Positions 9,017 through 18,220 of a stretch of DNA of 64,000 nucleotides are shown piece by piece. The stretch spans positions 1 to 64,000 of the forward strand of contig NZ_LVJI01000044.1 in NCBI RefSeq assembly GCF_001637225.1. The letters run 5' to 3'. Both the position numbers and the translations under genes were made by a program. Position 1 is the first letter of the stretch; each line of letters begins with the position of its first letter. The stretch is from Paenibacillus antarcticus (GTDB lineage Bacteria > Bacillota > Bacilli > Paenibacillales > Paenibacillaceae). The notes under the pieces were generated by a model. That model was given only the letters and a program-made list of their open reading frames with translations, made no database searches and was not told the DNA's origin.

Positions 9017-9781
9017 CTATATACTTTTAATTCTGTTTATTAACTCATAACTTATTTTATCATCTTCAATATTAGGGAAGGTATCTTTTACTACCTCTAT
9101 GATGTCAGCATCGATATCTGAAATCACCCTATCCTCAGTTAGTTCAACGCCATTATCTACAAAAACACCATTTTTCTTTAATATATTTTCAGCTTCCCTA
9201 TCCCACAAAATATGTGTCAGATCGTCTTGCTGCTTCATTTTTATGGTTAATTCCTGTATCTTTTGTTTTTGTTCAACCAACATTTCTTTAGAAGCATCCA
9301 TGCCTTTTTGATAATCAGTATATTTTTCTATAACTTCTTTATTCACTCTTCTTATTTCTGTATCTTTTTCTTGAACCCGAGTTTTTAATTTTAAATTTTC
9401 TTTAATAAGCTCTGTATTTGCATTTGACATATCTTCAAGCAAAACATTAAGGTTATATAACGCAACCTTCAAATCATCCTTTTTCATAGATAGATAACTG
9501 TTTATATCAATTTGCGTAAAAACAGATTTTGTAAATGATATTTTTTTATCAGACACCCCTGTTATTCTCGCATTCAGACCCTCTAAGTATTTTTTTGCTT
9601 CTGGATCCCTATTAATAACATAGTACTTGAAATTGGGTAATTCCAATTCATCATTCACGTATTTAGCTATTTTAGAGGCGTTTAATAAAATTGTTCCTCC
9701 CGTATAAGCCAAATAAGAATCAATTATGTTCTTTATTTCTTCGGTCACATAAGCTTTAGGTCTTCCCATTTTATTTATCAT
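9017..9781 (-). CDS. TnpC-like coiled-coil accessory protein
   Basis: The 254-residue protein starts with a GRPKAYVTEEI segment and a short helical DNA-binding-like domain, followed by a long coiled coil (about residues 85-205, many E/K/L heptads) and an acidic tail. This is the architecture of Tn554 TnpC/DUF6262 proteins, which accompany multi-recombinase transposition modules and modulate recombination efficiency. Its ATG overlaps the stop of the upstream recombinase gene (ATGA), so the two are translationally coupled. Assignment rests on context and architecture rather than on a catalytic motif. Confidence 0.7.
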   Translation of the reverse strand: MINKMGRPKAYVTEEIKNIIDSYLAYTGGTILLNASKIAKYVNDELELPNFKYYVINRDPEAKKYLEGLNARITGVSDKKISFTKSVFTQIDINSYLSMKKDDLKVALYNLNVLLEDMSNANTELIKENLKLKTRVQEKDTEIRRVNKEVIEKYTDYQKGMDASKEMLVEQKQKIQELTIKMKQQDDLTHILWDREAENILKKNGVFVDNGVELTEDRVISDIDADIIEVVKDTFPNIEDDKISYELINRIKSI

Positions 9782-11415
9782 GTAGTGCCCCTCTCTACCA
9801 GTTCTTCAACATACGCATTTAGTAGATTTTCAACACTCGCCTTTAATTGATTTTTTAAAATCACATATTCATCCGTATTTCTATATTCCTTTTCAGAAGA
9901 TATCCATCTTTTAAGCCTTTTCAATTTTTCTTCCACTTTTAGTTCCTGTTTTTTTATCAATTCTTTTCGGTTCTTATTACCTTGAAAATAATTGCAAATC
10001 TCACAAATGCCCGCAACCGCATAGCAATCTTCCATATTACCTTGAGTAAATAATGGTGAAAAGCATTTCCCTTGGTCAACTTCAACGGATTTTGTTAATT
10101 CGCCTCCACGTAGTATAAAATCCTGGCCGTTACCAGTTACTGATTCAAGAATAATTTCTTTTCTTTTTGACAACTCAAATAAGCTGTACGCCTTACATCT
10201 TATAAGGTTTTTCATGTTACCTGAATAGTGAAATATCATATCTACATTTTCGTGACCTGTAATTTCTTTTGCCATAAGAATATTTGCTCCGTTAAGAAGC
10301 ATATTCTGCATTGCTATATGTCTAGAATCACCTAATGAAATTTTTACTATTTCATTGACTTTTAATTTATATACCTCTCCAACAAAATTTGTCTCTTTTA
10401 ATTTATCTTTTGGAATTACTCTGTAGTTATAGTCTTTCTCGATAACATCACAATAAAAAACATCTAACAGTCTAGAAAAATGTTTTGTGTGAAAGAAACC
10501 ATAATCTTTAAGCTTGTTATTTGCATTTACATATACTTCATTTACAAACAATGAATCTATGTTTGATTCTTTATAACCTTTTACCAGCTTTTTGTAATCC
10601 AAAATCATTGCTGCTATTTCATTCGAAACAGCATAATCATAAATCTTATAATCTTCATTTATCTTATAGGTTATATTTCTATTTCTACTAGCGTTACCTT
10701 TCATTTTTGATCTTCTTATTTTAAAATACTGGACCCCATTTTCGCCCACTACACATTCTTTTGGTGTTAAGGTAAACTCAGTCACTCGCACCGGAAGTAT
10801 CATGGTGATATTCCACCATAAATAAATCGGGTAAAAGAATACTTTGTTATCGTTAGTCGCATTGCTCTTCCAATACTCTTCCAGTAATCTTCCAAATAAA
10901 AAATAACTCTGATACTCTGCTAATTCTCTTCTTTTTACATAATTATATTTATATCTTTCTTCCTCAAGGAGGATATCTTCCGAGGCAAAAGGCATTAATT
11001 CAATAAAATCTTGAATTCCTGTTTTAAATAGTAAATTGCGCTTTTTAGGGATTTTTGTTAAACATTCTGTATTGTATAACAACTCTTTAATGTTAAACAC
11101 CAGTTCTTGCAAAGTGCCTATAATGTACTGCCCTAAACAAAAACTAATATAGCATTTAAAAACTTCTTTAAATTCTGTTACAGAATAATGATTCATATAC
11201 TTTTTGACATACACTTCATCGAAACTAAAATCTAAAGTAACCAAATCCTTTTCATCAGATAGAATCCATGCATCATCGTTAAACTCAGTTTGTATAACAC
11301 CATCATTTTGATAGATTTTAAATTTTTCCAAAGCTATATTCTTTTCTTCAGTGCCTATTGTCGAAACCACTTTATGCCGGTTAATATTTTTATTTTTAGT
11401 GATTAATGCTAACAT
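9778..11415 (-). CDS. Tyrosine recombinase (third of trio)
   Basis: The 545-residue protein keeps a tyrosine-recombinase C-terminal layout: a box I arginine in ILPVRVTEF (~210), a box II-like SLGDSRHIAMQ (~364) and EITGHENVDMIFHYSG (~385-397), with the candidate nucleophile Tyr in HYSG. Box II is unusual because the HxxR order is altered. A cysteine cluster follows (KCF, DCYAV, ICEIC), suggesting a zinc-binding tail like that of Tn554-type recombinases. It lies six bases after the previous recombinase gene with a GGGAGAGGA ribosome binding site inside that gene's end. It acts presumably with its two partners in strand exchange at the island ends. Confidence 0.8.
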   Translation of the reverse strand: MLALITKNKNINRHKVVSTIGTEEKNIALEKFKIYQNDGVIQTEFNDDAWILSDEKDLVTLDFSFDEVYVKKYMNHYSVTEFKEVFKCYISFCLGQYIIGTLQELVFNIKELLYNTECLTKIPKKRNLLFKTGIQDFIELMPFASEDILLEEERYKYNYVKRRELAEYQSYFLFGRLLEEYWKSNATNDNKVFFYPIYLWWNITMILPVRVTEFTLTPKECVVGENGVQYFKIRRSKMKGNASRNRNITYKINEDYKIYDYAVSNEIAAMILDYKKLVKGYKESNIDSLFVNEVYVNANNKLKDYGFFHTKHFSRLLDVFYCDVIEKDYNYRVIPKDKLKETNFVGEVYKLKVNEIVKISLGDSRHIAMQNMLLNGANILMAKEITGHENVDMIFHYSGNMKNLIRCKAYSLFELSKRKEIILESVTGNGQDFILRGGELTKSVEVDQGKCFSPLFTQGNMEDCYAVAGICEICNYFQGNKNRKELIKKQELKVEEKLKRLKRWISSEKEYRNTDEYVILKNQLKASVENLLNAYVEELVERGTT

Positions 11416-11420
11416 CGCTT

Positions 11421-13505
11421 TTAATCCTCTCCCAAGAAAAGTCTTTGATATTCAGTTATATCCTGTTTATAGATATACTTCATTGACGCTAAAATTTCAT
11501 AGGCAGCAGGATACAACTTGTTTTCCAGAATCGCCTTCCATTTCAATCTTTCAGCTTTTGTCTTCGCATTTCCAAATTTCATTCTATCCACTTTTATTTC
11601 ATTATGAAGATCACTCAGGAATGTTTTTAAATACATTTCCGAACCACAACCTATACAATGTTCCCTATTAGGCATGTTACACTCTTCTCCAAATGCCTTC
11701 CTAATGCAATATACATCTTCATTCTTCCCTACGCATTTACCGTCAGCAATTTCCTTCAATGCATTTTCCACAATCTCTGTTGCATTTTCATCATTTATGT
11801 ACATAATTATTTCCGATATTGTCTGTTTTGCTTTAAATTCGACTTTTTCGTCTGTTTGCAGAAGCAACTCTATTTCATGTGGTATCATCCCAAGCTCTTT
11901 TATGGTTTCTGTTTGTTTGTCTATATGTTTTTTTTCGAATTCATTATTATACAAAGCACTACAAAGTAAATAAGGGACAAAACTACAAACACCCCGTTCA
12001 AAAAGAATTCTCGTAATATCGTCAACAGAATACCCGTCCATCTTTGCTTTGAGATATTTTGATGTTACTTCTGGTAATGAGCGTAAGCCTCCCTTATGGC
12101 TTCTAGCATATGATGCTAATAAATAACCATTGTTATTATTTTTGTCTCCGCTTTCCATGATTCTTTCCATATATGCCTTATTTGCTTTTCTGTTTGATAT
12201 TAATCTTCCGGCAAATAAACTATTATATTCTATTCCAAACAAGGCAACAGCGTACTTGACATTATTAGGGTGCCGGCATATTTGATTTCCCTTTCCTTCT
12301 AATATCGAATGTGCTTCGCATAATGCTAGAAGCATACCAATTGTTGATTTTAAACCTTCAGGAATATACATCTTTAAATTAGGTGAGTTCTGATACCTTT
12401 TTGTTTTTCGTGGTTTTTGATTTTCAAACCCCACTCTTACTACTAATTCATTAACATACGGAAACCAAGTTGTTTCATTATAATCATGATCTTTGACCAT
12501 TCTAATTATTTCTTCCGGCTCAACGTTTAAAGTTATATGAGGAATGTTATTTACAATATCTGCTGAACGCCAAGCGCAAACATAATGCATCGCATGATAT
12601 AACCACGTTGTTGCTACAGGTTTACTATCTGATGCTTTAATCAACATATCTTTTTCTTTCCAATATTCTTCGTTAAAAACTATATATGCTAATTTTAAAT
12701 AAACAGCATCATCATATGCACTATTATCTCTTTTTACTGCACCTACATGTCCATCGAACTGGTTAATAATAGAGAAAGAGCATGTTTCCGTTTGGCTAAT
12801 ATTAAATATAAGTTTTGAGAATAATATGTTTGCATTCTTTGTAATATTATCTGCTGCAAACTCCATATATGTAGTGATTTCATCATCGTTAAATTGACTT
12901 ATTTCTTTTTTACAAGTTAATCTTAAAAAATTTGCTAATTCATTAATGCCGTTCTCCATGTTGGCTGAGATATTCTTCGCAAGTTTGATCAATGCTGTCT
13001 TAGTTTTATGATTACTACAAAAGAAATCATCTTCTAGAGTAATTCTTAATTTCTCATCTTTTGTTTTATTATATAATTTTAATTTTAAAACTATGTTGCT
13101 TTTGAATTGTTCTTTATCGTCCTTATTTATATAAAATACTATTGGACTATATGTTTTTGAAATTAGTCTGTGTCTTACCTTAATCCCGAAATAATTCAAC
13201 CCTGTAAAAAACGAATGAAGTTCACTGTATTTCGCTTGACTCTCTTCACTTGTAAAATCAACCGTTATGTCATCATTTTCGCTGATACATTCTGCTATAA
13301 CATCCTTTAAGCCAATCATTGATTTATCTAATCTGTCGGCTTCTTCAAAATCCACTTTAGACATATAAGCCACATTCTGATACTTGATAATACTGATTCG
13401 CATTGCCTTCATATTACGCTTTAATGTTGCTGCAGAAATCCCAAAATGTGCCGATGACATATTTATTGAAATACAACCAGTTCCATCAATCATTTTATAA
13501 TCCAT
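11421..13505 (-). CDS. Large recombinase-family protein (second of trio, TnpB-like)
   Basis: This 694-residue protein is the size of Tn554 TnpB. It has a box I-like arginine (CAWRSADIVN, ~311) and a later SHKGGLRS segment (~470) where box II would be expected. I cannot identify the catalytic tyrosine with confidence. The C-terminus holds a cysteine cluster (CVGK, YCIRK, ECNMP, HCIGCG). Its ATG lies within the end of the upstream gene and is preceded by AAGGA. It may be a structural partner rather than a full catalyst. It is classed by size, operon position and the partial motifs. Confidence 0.7.
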   Translation of the reverse strand: MDYKMIDGTGCISINMSSAHFGISAATLKRNMKAMRISIIKYQNVAYMSKVDFEEADRLDKSMIGLKDVIAECISENDDITVDFTSEESQAKYSELHSFFTGLNYFGIKVRHRLISKTYSPIVFYINKDDKEQFKSNIVLKLKLYNKTKDEKLRITLEDDFFCSNHKTKTALIKLAKNISANMENGINELANFLRLTCKKEISQFNDDEITTYMEFAADNITKNANILFSKLIFNISQTETCSFSIINQFDGHVGAVKRDNSAYDDAVYLKLAYIVFNEEYWKEKDMLIKASDSKPVATTWLYHAMHYVCAWRSADIVNNIPHITLNVEPEEIIRMVKDHDYNETTWFPYVNELVVRVGFENQKPRKTKRYQNSPNLKMYIPEGLKSTIGMLLALCEAHSILEGKGNQICRHPNNVKYAVALFGIEYNSLFAGRLISNRKANKAYMERIMESGDKNNNNGYLLASYARSHKGGLRSLPEVTSKYLKAKMDGYSVDDITRILFERGVCSFVPYLLCSALYNNEFEKKHIDKQTETIKELGMIPHEIELLLQTDEKVEFKAKQTISEIIMYINDENATEIVENALKEIADGKCVGKNEDVYCIRKAFGEECNMPNREHCIGCGSEMYLKTFLSDLHNEIKVDRMKFGNAKTKAERLKWKAILENKLYPAAYEILASMKYIYKQDITEYQRLFLGED

Positions 13506-14820
13506 AGAATTCTTCCTTATTAATAGCGTTTATAATATCATTTCCAACCTCTTCACTTGCTTTTTCATAAAGACGCATTACTTCCCCCTTATTTTGTAAA
13601 TATGCATAAGCCGTTTCAAGAGAAGAATCACCACGCCAGAAAGCAATTCCGTTTATATCTTCACCATTTAATACGAGCTGTACTGTAAACCAATGCCTAA
13701 ATGCGTGTAACCCCCAATTGCTCTCATTAAGCATCATGCCAAATACTTTTAGTTCAATATCGTCGGATCTAAGTAGTTCAGGAAGAACAATTTCTCGCAT
13801 TATATTAACAATCTTTTTACAGTATGACTGTTTAGAAATAGCCATTCTTTTCCCTGTTTTTGCATTTATGCTATTATTAACAAACAACGGAGCTTCTGGC
13901 TCTAAGTATTTTCCATTTATCATTTTTAAGTGCTCTTCATATGCTTCTTGTATTACTTCAAGGAAAATCGGATAGATAGTTTGTTTGCGTTTAATTTTAA
14001 TTTTACCAGTTTTCTTCCCATCACTTCTTAATACATATTCCTTACTTAAATCAACTTCATAACTTATAAATTCTCCATTTTCTTTTACATAGCGGATTCC
14101 ATTAGGGTAAATACTATTCGCTCTACGAATATTTACTATTTCACCTTCTCTAATCCCTGCACAAAGCTGAAACAAAACGGCTAATACCAACTCCGGCTCT
14201 TCTCGTTTTACAGCTCTTAGAAGGATAGGTATCGCTTTCTGTGGAATATCTCTTAATAAACCTTTACTCGAATTCCCTAAATATTTTGCCGGTATCTCAT
14301 ATTCCCAAACAGCTCTGCTTCTCTTTTTACCTATCAATTTATTTGCATTAGTAGATTCTACTAAAACCTTTTTAACATAAAAGTGCTCATCATAATCAGA
14401 TCTTTTTTCTTTTAGATTCTTCATGAAATGACAAATAGCATATCTCTCTTTTTCAACAGATTGTCTACTTGGGTAATCCCCCATGGAATTTTTCGTCTTA
14501 GAATATTCATTCAAATAATCTACAGCGGATTGAAACGTTATATCTGTAATCCTATTTGCGTTATATCTGCCATAATGTTTAAAAAGAGCATATGTAAGAA
14601 AATTGCATACTCTTCTGACAGAATCATTATCAATATAATAAGCGTGTTTAGACCCATTAACCGCACCAACATACTTATGATAATCGGTCAATCTAATCAT
14701 TCTTCTATTAAGTTGTATTGAAATTAAGGACCATTCATATTTTGCTCCGTCTTCTTCTATCCAAGTGTATTGATAAGGAGTAAACTTCAAATGATCTGAT
14801 ATTTGGATCTTTTTCATCAT
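13495..14820 (-). CDS. Tyrosine recombinase (first of trio, TnpA-like)
   Basis: This is the clearest integrase of the three. A SAM-like N-terminal core-binding domain is followed by box I LFQLCAGIREGEIVNI (Arg ~222), box II GLHAFRHWFTVQ (His-x-x-Arg ~372) and TAYAYL with the nucleophilic Tyr near 405. It is larger (about 441 residues) than typical phage integrases and matches TnpA of Tn554-like elements. The ATG at 14820 follows GGAGG by 12 bases; a GTG three codons earlier sits too close. It heads a five-gene overlapping operon. It is likely the main strand-exchange enzyme for the island. Confidence 0.85.
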   Translation of the reverse strand: MMKKIQISDHLKFTPYQYTWIEEDGAKYEWSLISIQLNRRMIRLTDYHKYVGAVNGSKHAYYIDNDSVRRVCNFLTYALFKHYGRYNANRITDITFQSAVDYLNEYSKTKNSMGDYPSRQSVEKERYAICHFMKNLKEKRSDYDEHFYVKKVLVESTNANKLIGKKRSRAVWEYEIPAKYLGNSSKGLLRDIPQKAIPILLRAVKREEPELVLAVLFQLCAGIREGEIVNIRRANSIYPNGIRYVKENGEFISYEVDLSKEYVLRSDGKKTGKIKIKRKQTIYPIFLEVIQEAYEEHLKMINGKYLEPEAPLFVNNSINAKTGKRMAISKQSYCKKIVNIMREIVLPELLRSDDIELKVFGMMLNESNWGLHAFRHWFTVQLVLNGEDINGIAFWRGDSSLETAYAYLQNKGEVMRLYEKASEEVGNDIINAINKEEFYGL

Positions 14821-14829
14821 ATAAATCAC

Positions 14830-15803
14830 TTTCCTCCCTCTATATACAGGGTTCCAAGCAGAATCACCTATTGATTGCCTTCCCTTATGGCCTACCTGCT
14901 TTGCAATGGCAGGATATCTTGAATGATCATTTCATCAAAAGCTTGTCTTCAACTCTTCTCCCCGTTTATTGAACAATCCTCCTATTCCCAACAGCTGAAT
15001 CAAAATATTGGCATGCTTAACCACTTCATAGCAATCAATATAGCATTTATAATATCTCAAGGTAGTCTATTTCCATTCTGACAAATCTACAAAACAGTTG
15101 CAAGTATTTCCAGATGGAAATGACCTCTTCAAACAATTCAAACCCACGTCGCTGATACCTTTCCATAAGTACAAGTTCTATAATCATAACTTGATTTCGA
15201 TTCTATCGTTTCATTAAAAGATAATCTTCTTATAGCATTTCTGATTAATTTGCGTTCCATAATTACTGTCCCTTTCGATAATTCGTTTTGTAGATCCCCT
15301 TGCAGTTCGGCTTCCGGCTCTTCCAAGTAACCTTTCAAAATATTATAGAGTCAATTTCGGAAATACTGCGTTCTAGGTTTTCAAAGAACAGAATAAGTTG
15401 AACGTGAAGTCTACACCATAATTCATAATTACTGAACTTGTTCTAAATGCATATAACATATTGGCTAATGTTTATGATAAAAAGAAGGAATGTAATACAA
15501 AGCAAGAACGTTACCTGTCATCGGAAAAACTCTTGATAGAAAAATAACTATAATAATTAAAAACAAAAAAGAGCCTACCCTATCATTAGAAAACCCATCC
15601 CAACTAGGACAAATATCAACAAAATAAACAATAAAGCATTCCACAGTCTTCCAAACTGTACCTTTCACGACTATCCTTCACGGAAAAGTTTGCGGCTATA
15701 CAGGTAACACACTCCTACAGGATGATATAAGGGGTTCCGTTTATATTGTGGGAGTTGTTTAGCAGAAGTTGAAGAATATGCTCTAAGCAAAGAGTGACTA
15801 GAC
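14830..15803. other. Long intergenic region upstream of the recombinase operon
   Basis: No convincing gene is seen. Minus-strand open frames at 15138-15338 and 15465-15668 lack good start contexts and recognisable sequence. The first contains a 40-residue frame starting at an ATG behind AAAGGGA that might be real. The stretch probably holds the promoter and leader of the recombinase operon. Confidence 0.35.
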
Positions 15804-15848
15804 ATAAAGACGCACCGCTGGGAGTAGCTCCTGCCGGTGCGTCTTTAT
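15804..15848 (-). terminator. Terminator of the DGQHR gene
   Basis: A perfect 14-bp stem (ATAAAGACGCACCG and complement) with a 17-base loop lies just downstream of the DGQHR gene and has a T-rich end on the minus strand. Confidence 0.85.
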
Positions 15849-15865
15849 CATAAAATTATACTAAA

Positions 15866-16858
15866 TCAGTCATTTAACATCTGGGCTTTCAGGTCAATAG
15901 ATAAACTTCTGGAGCCACCCATCCCCTTCAGGTATTTAAATGGGCCGTTAGCTGACCAGTCCATAGATACGCGTGTGACAAATTTATTAATAGCACTTAA
16001 ATCAATTTGTTTCGTATTCTTAGAGATACATTTTAATAAGACCTCAGAACCTGCGATAGACAGCGCATCTAAACATACGATGTGTGTCAAACGATAGTTC
16101 TTGTAATCATCCCACTCCTGTTGAAATGAGTTCTTAATACTGTCAAAGTAGGTTATTGCGATCGCAAGTTTTTGTTCCTTTGACATACTCGATAACCGAT
16201 AATCCGTCGTCAAAAGGTGAAGTGTTTTGTAGACATTTTGTAAGGTCACATGACGACCTTTAGTACGTTTTCCGATAATACTCCCTATACTGTAGAACGG
16301 GCTCTCTTTGCGGACCATAAGCTCTGTAGCGACCCAACTAATGTCATCTGAATCGCGACGTAAATACTTGCTCAGTGACGTCCCAATACCTTTAGCCTTA
16401 GTATTGATTGTGTCGAATAGCTTAATTTCTTCGTCTTCGTCTAAGTTATGAAAAGCTAGAAAAGGCACATTCAACTCAGAATTTGTTTCTTTAATATATT
16501 TTTCAATACCTCCCATACGGTGCTGGCCATCCATCAACGAGGCCCTTCTTTTACACAGAAGTCTACCAAATGAAGATCGTTCACGATCATAACTAATGAA
16601 TTCCCAATTAGATCCGGCATTTAATAATATCGGTGTGAAGAGAGCATTCTCTCCATTGGATAAATACCTCGCAAAGTCATCACATCGTTTCATATCAACT
16701 GGCCTTTGGTATCCCTTTCCTAGCGGCAAATCATATGGTTTGACATAGATTAATTGAAGCCCTACAGAGGCAGGAAAATGACTTTGATATATCACTTTAC
16801 CACGCATTTTGCATTGGATAACATTTTCAATTACCATCTGACTGGGAAGTGTATTCAT
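15866..16858 (-). CDS. DGQHR-domain protein (DndB-like)
   Basis: The 330-residue protein contains the hallmark SLMDGQHRMGG (~108) and the conserved LFDTINTKAKG (~145) of the DGQHR family. The best known member is DndB, the transcriptional regulator of DNA phosphorothioation genes; other members accompany defence islands. No dndC/D/E gene is in the window, so this is an orphan copy. The start follows AAGGAG by eight bases. It is transcribed divergently from an XRE regulator across a region with a large palindrome, which suggests joint control. Function beyond family membership is unknown; a DNA-sensing or defence-regulation role is an inference. Confidence 0.8.
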   Translation of the reverse strand: MNTLPSQMVIENVIQCKMRGKVIYQSHFPASVGLQLIYVKPYDLPLGKGYQRPVDMKRCDDFARYLSNGENALFTPILLNAGSNWEFISYDRERSSFGRLLCKRRASLMDGQHRMGGIEKYIKETNSELNVPFLAFHNLDEDEEIKLFDTINTKAKGIGTSLSKYLRRDSDDISWVATELMVRKESPFYSIGSIIGKRTKGRHVTLQNVYKTLHLLTTDYRLSSMSKEQKLAIAITYFDSIKNSFQQEWDDYKNYRLTHIVCLDALSIAGSEVLLKCISKNTKQIDLSAINKFVTRVSMDWSANGPFKYLKGMGGSRSLSIDLKAQMLND

Positions 16859-16894
16859 GGTACCAACTCCTTAATTAGTGAATGCGACTAGAAT

Positions 16895-16920
16895 AATATA
16901 TATCTTATAAGATATATATT
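16895..16920. promoter_or_regulatory. 26-bp perfect palindrome, probable XRE operator
   Basis: Bases 16895-16920 form a perfect palindrome, two 13-bp arms with no spacer (left arm AATATATATCTTA). It lies 37 bases upstream of the DGQHR start and 76 upstream of the XRE start, in the divergent promoter region. A palindrome here is typical of the binding site of a dimeric XRE repressor that controls both genes. Confidence 0.7.
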
Positions 16921-16996
16921 CAAATGGTTATATATGCTATGAGTATATGTAACTCTTCCAACCACTTACCTATTCTAAGTATAAGGTGGTGGTTTC

Positions 16997-17353
16997 TTGC
17001 TTAGTTTGGCATCTCATGTTGGAAGAAATATTAGTAGAGCACGTAAATTACGAGGAATAACTCAAGAACAATTAGGGGAGATGGTAGGACAGCCACAATC
17101 ATATATCAGCAGAATCGAACGTGGAGAAAAAAACCTCTCTCTTGAGACACTTGAGAAAATTAGTAACTCTCTCGGTGTCGATCCAGATAGATTATTGATT
17201 CGATTTCAGCGAGAACCGAGCAAATTACAAGCCGAAAGAGAGGCACTTGTTGATAAGATTGTTGCTTCGCTTCGAGATCGAAAAACTAAAGAGTTAAAGA
17301 TCATTGCTAATTTAGTGACCGATGTGCTTAAAGCAATTGATAGCAAAGACTAA
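16997..17353 (+). CDS. XRE-family transcriptional regulator
   Basis: The 118-residue protein has a Cro/C1-type helix-turn-helix over residues 8-62 (RKLRGITQEQLGEMVG, then QSYISRIERGEKNLS) and a helical C-terminal tail that may dimerise. The start is TTG, nine bases after AAGGTGG. It is the only clear plus-strand gene in the island, divergent from the DGQHR gene, and probably represses both through the palindrome between them. Confidence 0.85.
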   Translation: MLSLASHVGRNISRARKLRGITQEQLGEMVGQPQSYISRIERGEKNLSLETLEKISNSLGVDPDRLLIRFQREPSKLQAEREALVDKIVASLRDRKTKELKIIANLVTDVLKAIDSKD

Positions 17354-17471
17354 AAGATCTATCTTTATTTGTTCTTAAGGACGTTTTCATCCATTCTACT
17401 CGTGTGCTAAGATTCGGGCACAGTAAATCAAATGCTCTTACAGTTGAAGATTTCCTTGTTGTTTTCAACAC

Positions 17472-17500
17472 AAAAATCCCCGCCTAATGGACTGGCGGGG
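17472..17500 (-). terminator. Terminator
   Basis: A GC-rich stem (CCCCGCC, nine-base loop, GGCGGGG) is followed on the minus strand by ATTTTTG. It sits 30 bases downstream of the 44-codon gene at 17530. Confidence 0.75.
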
Positions 17501-17529
17501 CAGGTATGGTATGGAGATCTAAATTTATT

Positions 17530-17664
17530 TCATCGCTTCAAATACGAGAGCACCTCGTCAAATGCGGTAAATACAATCTGATTATCCCCTTCTTCGATTA
17601 TTAATTGATCCTGGTCAGAATTATACACAACTTCCATTCCCTCATTATTTTTGTTGACTTTCAT
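17530..17664 (-). CDS. Small acidic protein, 44 residues
   Basis: The frame encodes MKVNKNNEGMEVVYN followed by an acidic, strand-forming stretch (QLIIEEGDNQIVF) and a helical end (EVLSYLKR). I do not recognise it. A terminator lies right behind it, which supports a real transcript. The upstream sequence lacks a clear Shine-Dalgarno, so the start is uncertain. It borders the repeat-rich cassette region. Confidence 0.45.
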   Translation of the reverse strand: MKVNKNNEGMEVVYNSDQDQLIIEEGDNQIVFTAFDEVLSYLKR

Positions 17665-17687
17665 TTAGTTATAGATATCAATGTAGA

Positions 17688-17833
17688 AAGAAAATAAAGT
17701 ACTAGACTGGATATCTCAGTCCTAAGCGGATTTTTGAATTATAAAACCGTTAGTTCTCGTGAAAAAAGTATTAGACTTGCCCCAACTATAAAAACAGCGG
17801 TAGCCGTGGACGAGAACATAAAGTCCTAGACTA
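17688..17833 (+). repeat. TAGACT repeat cluster 1
   Basis: Three copies of an A-rich motif ending in TAGACT occur at 17688-17710, 17761-17778 and 17816-17833. The first copy is identical over 23 bases to one at 28231-28253. A third cluster lies at 24811-24870 in the opposite orientation. Confidence 0.6.
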
Positions 17834-17872
17834 CCACTGTTTTATTGTGCTAACGTGTCCCGTTAGTCTAAT
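17790..17872. repeat. Cassette repeat a: hairpin plus CCCGTTAG element
   Basis: A long hairpin (AAAACAGCGGTAG pairing with CTACCACTGTTTT at 17831-17843 with one mispair) is followed by a 24-base element at 17849-17872 that contains CTAACG, five bases, CGTTAG and the shared TGTCCCGTTAG core. It lies five bases behind the stop of the 47-residue gene, as expected of a cassette boundary. Confidence 0.6.
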
Positions 17873-17876
17873 AAGT

Positions 17877-18020
17877 TTATTTTCTATCATTTACAAAACA
17901 ACCTACTATTGAAATGATTAAACCAACAAATGAAATTCCAAGATCAAGCGCTATTTCTTCACTCAATATCATTGCAATGCCAAAAAGGATGATTGCAATT
18001 CCTAAAAGAATAATTTTCAT
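17877..18020 (-). CDS. Small membrane protein, 47 residues
   Basis: The frame encodes two closely spaced hydrophobic segments (MKIILLGIAIILFG and ISFVGLIISIVGCF) split by an acidic turn (SEEIALD), ending in basic residues. The ribosome binding site AGAGGAGG is nearly perfect and six bases from the ATG. It probably sits in the membrane as a hairpin. No family is assigned. It lies between two copies of the cassette repeat and so looks like a one-gene cassette. Confidence 0.7.
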   Translation of the reverse strand: MKIILLGIAIILFGIAMILSEEIALDLGISFVGLIISIVGCFVNDRK

Positions 18021-18113
18021 AAACTGCCTCCTCTTTCATCAATCAAAACCGTTTTATTTTTATACTACTATATCAATTTGAATAATATTTGTAGAGTTTT
18101 ATTTGTTAAATTA

Positions 18114-18201
18114 TTCTGCCCGTTTGTTGAGCAAACGGCAGCCGATATTCGACTGCCGTTAAGTTCCTTTATATTGAGCTATCGTGTCCCGTTTGCTTAA
18201 T
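18114..18201. repeat. Cassette repeat b: full double-hairpin unit
   Basis: This is the most complete unit. It starts with TGCCCGTTTG, in which CCGTTTG pairs with CAAACGG (18120-18138), continues with a second hairpin AACGGCAG/CTGCCGTT (18134-18160) and ends with a TGTCCCGTTTGCTTAAT element (18185-18201, whole element 18174-18201). The two hairpins overlap, so they exclude each other. Confidence 0.65.
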
Positions 18202-18220
18202 CATCCGATCTCTCATCAAG

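Noticed and set aside
15138..15338. 66-codon minus-strand frame upstream of the recombinase operon
   Set aside because: The start context is weak and the sequence matches nothing known; only its last 40 codons have a plausible start, too little to call a gene.
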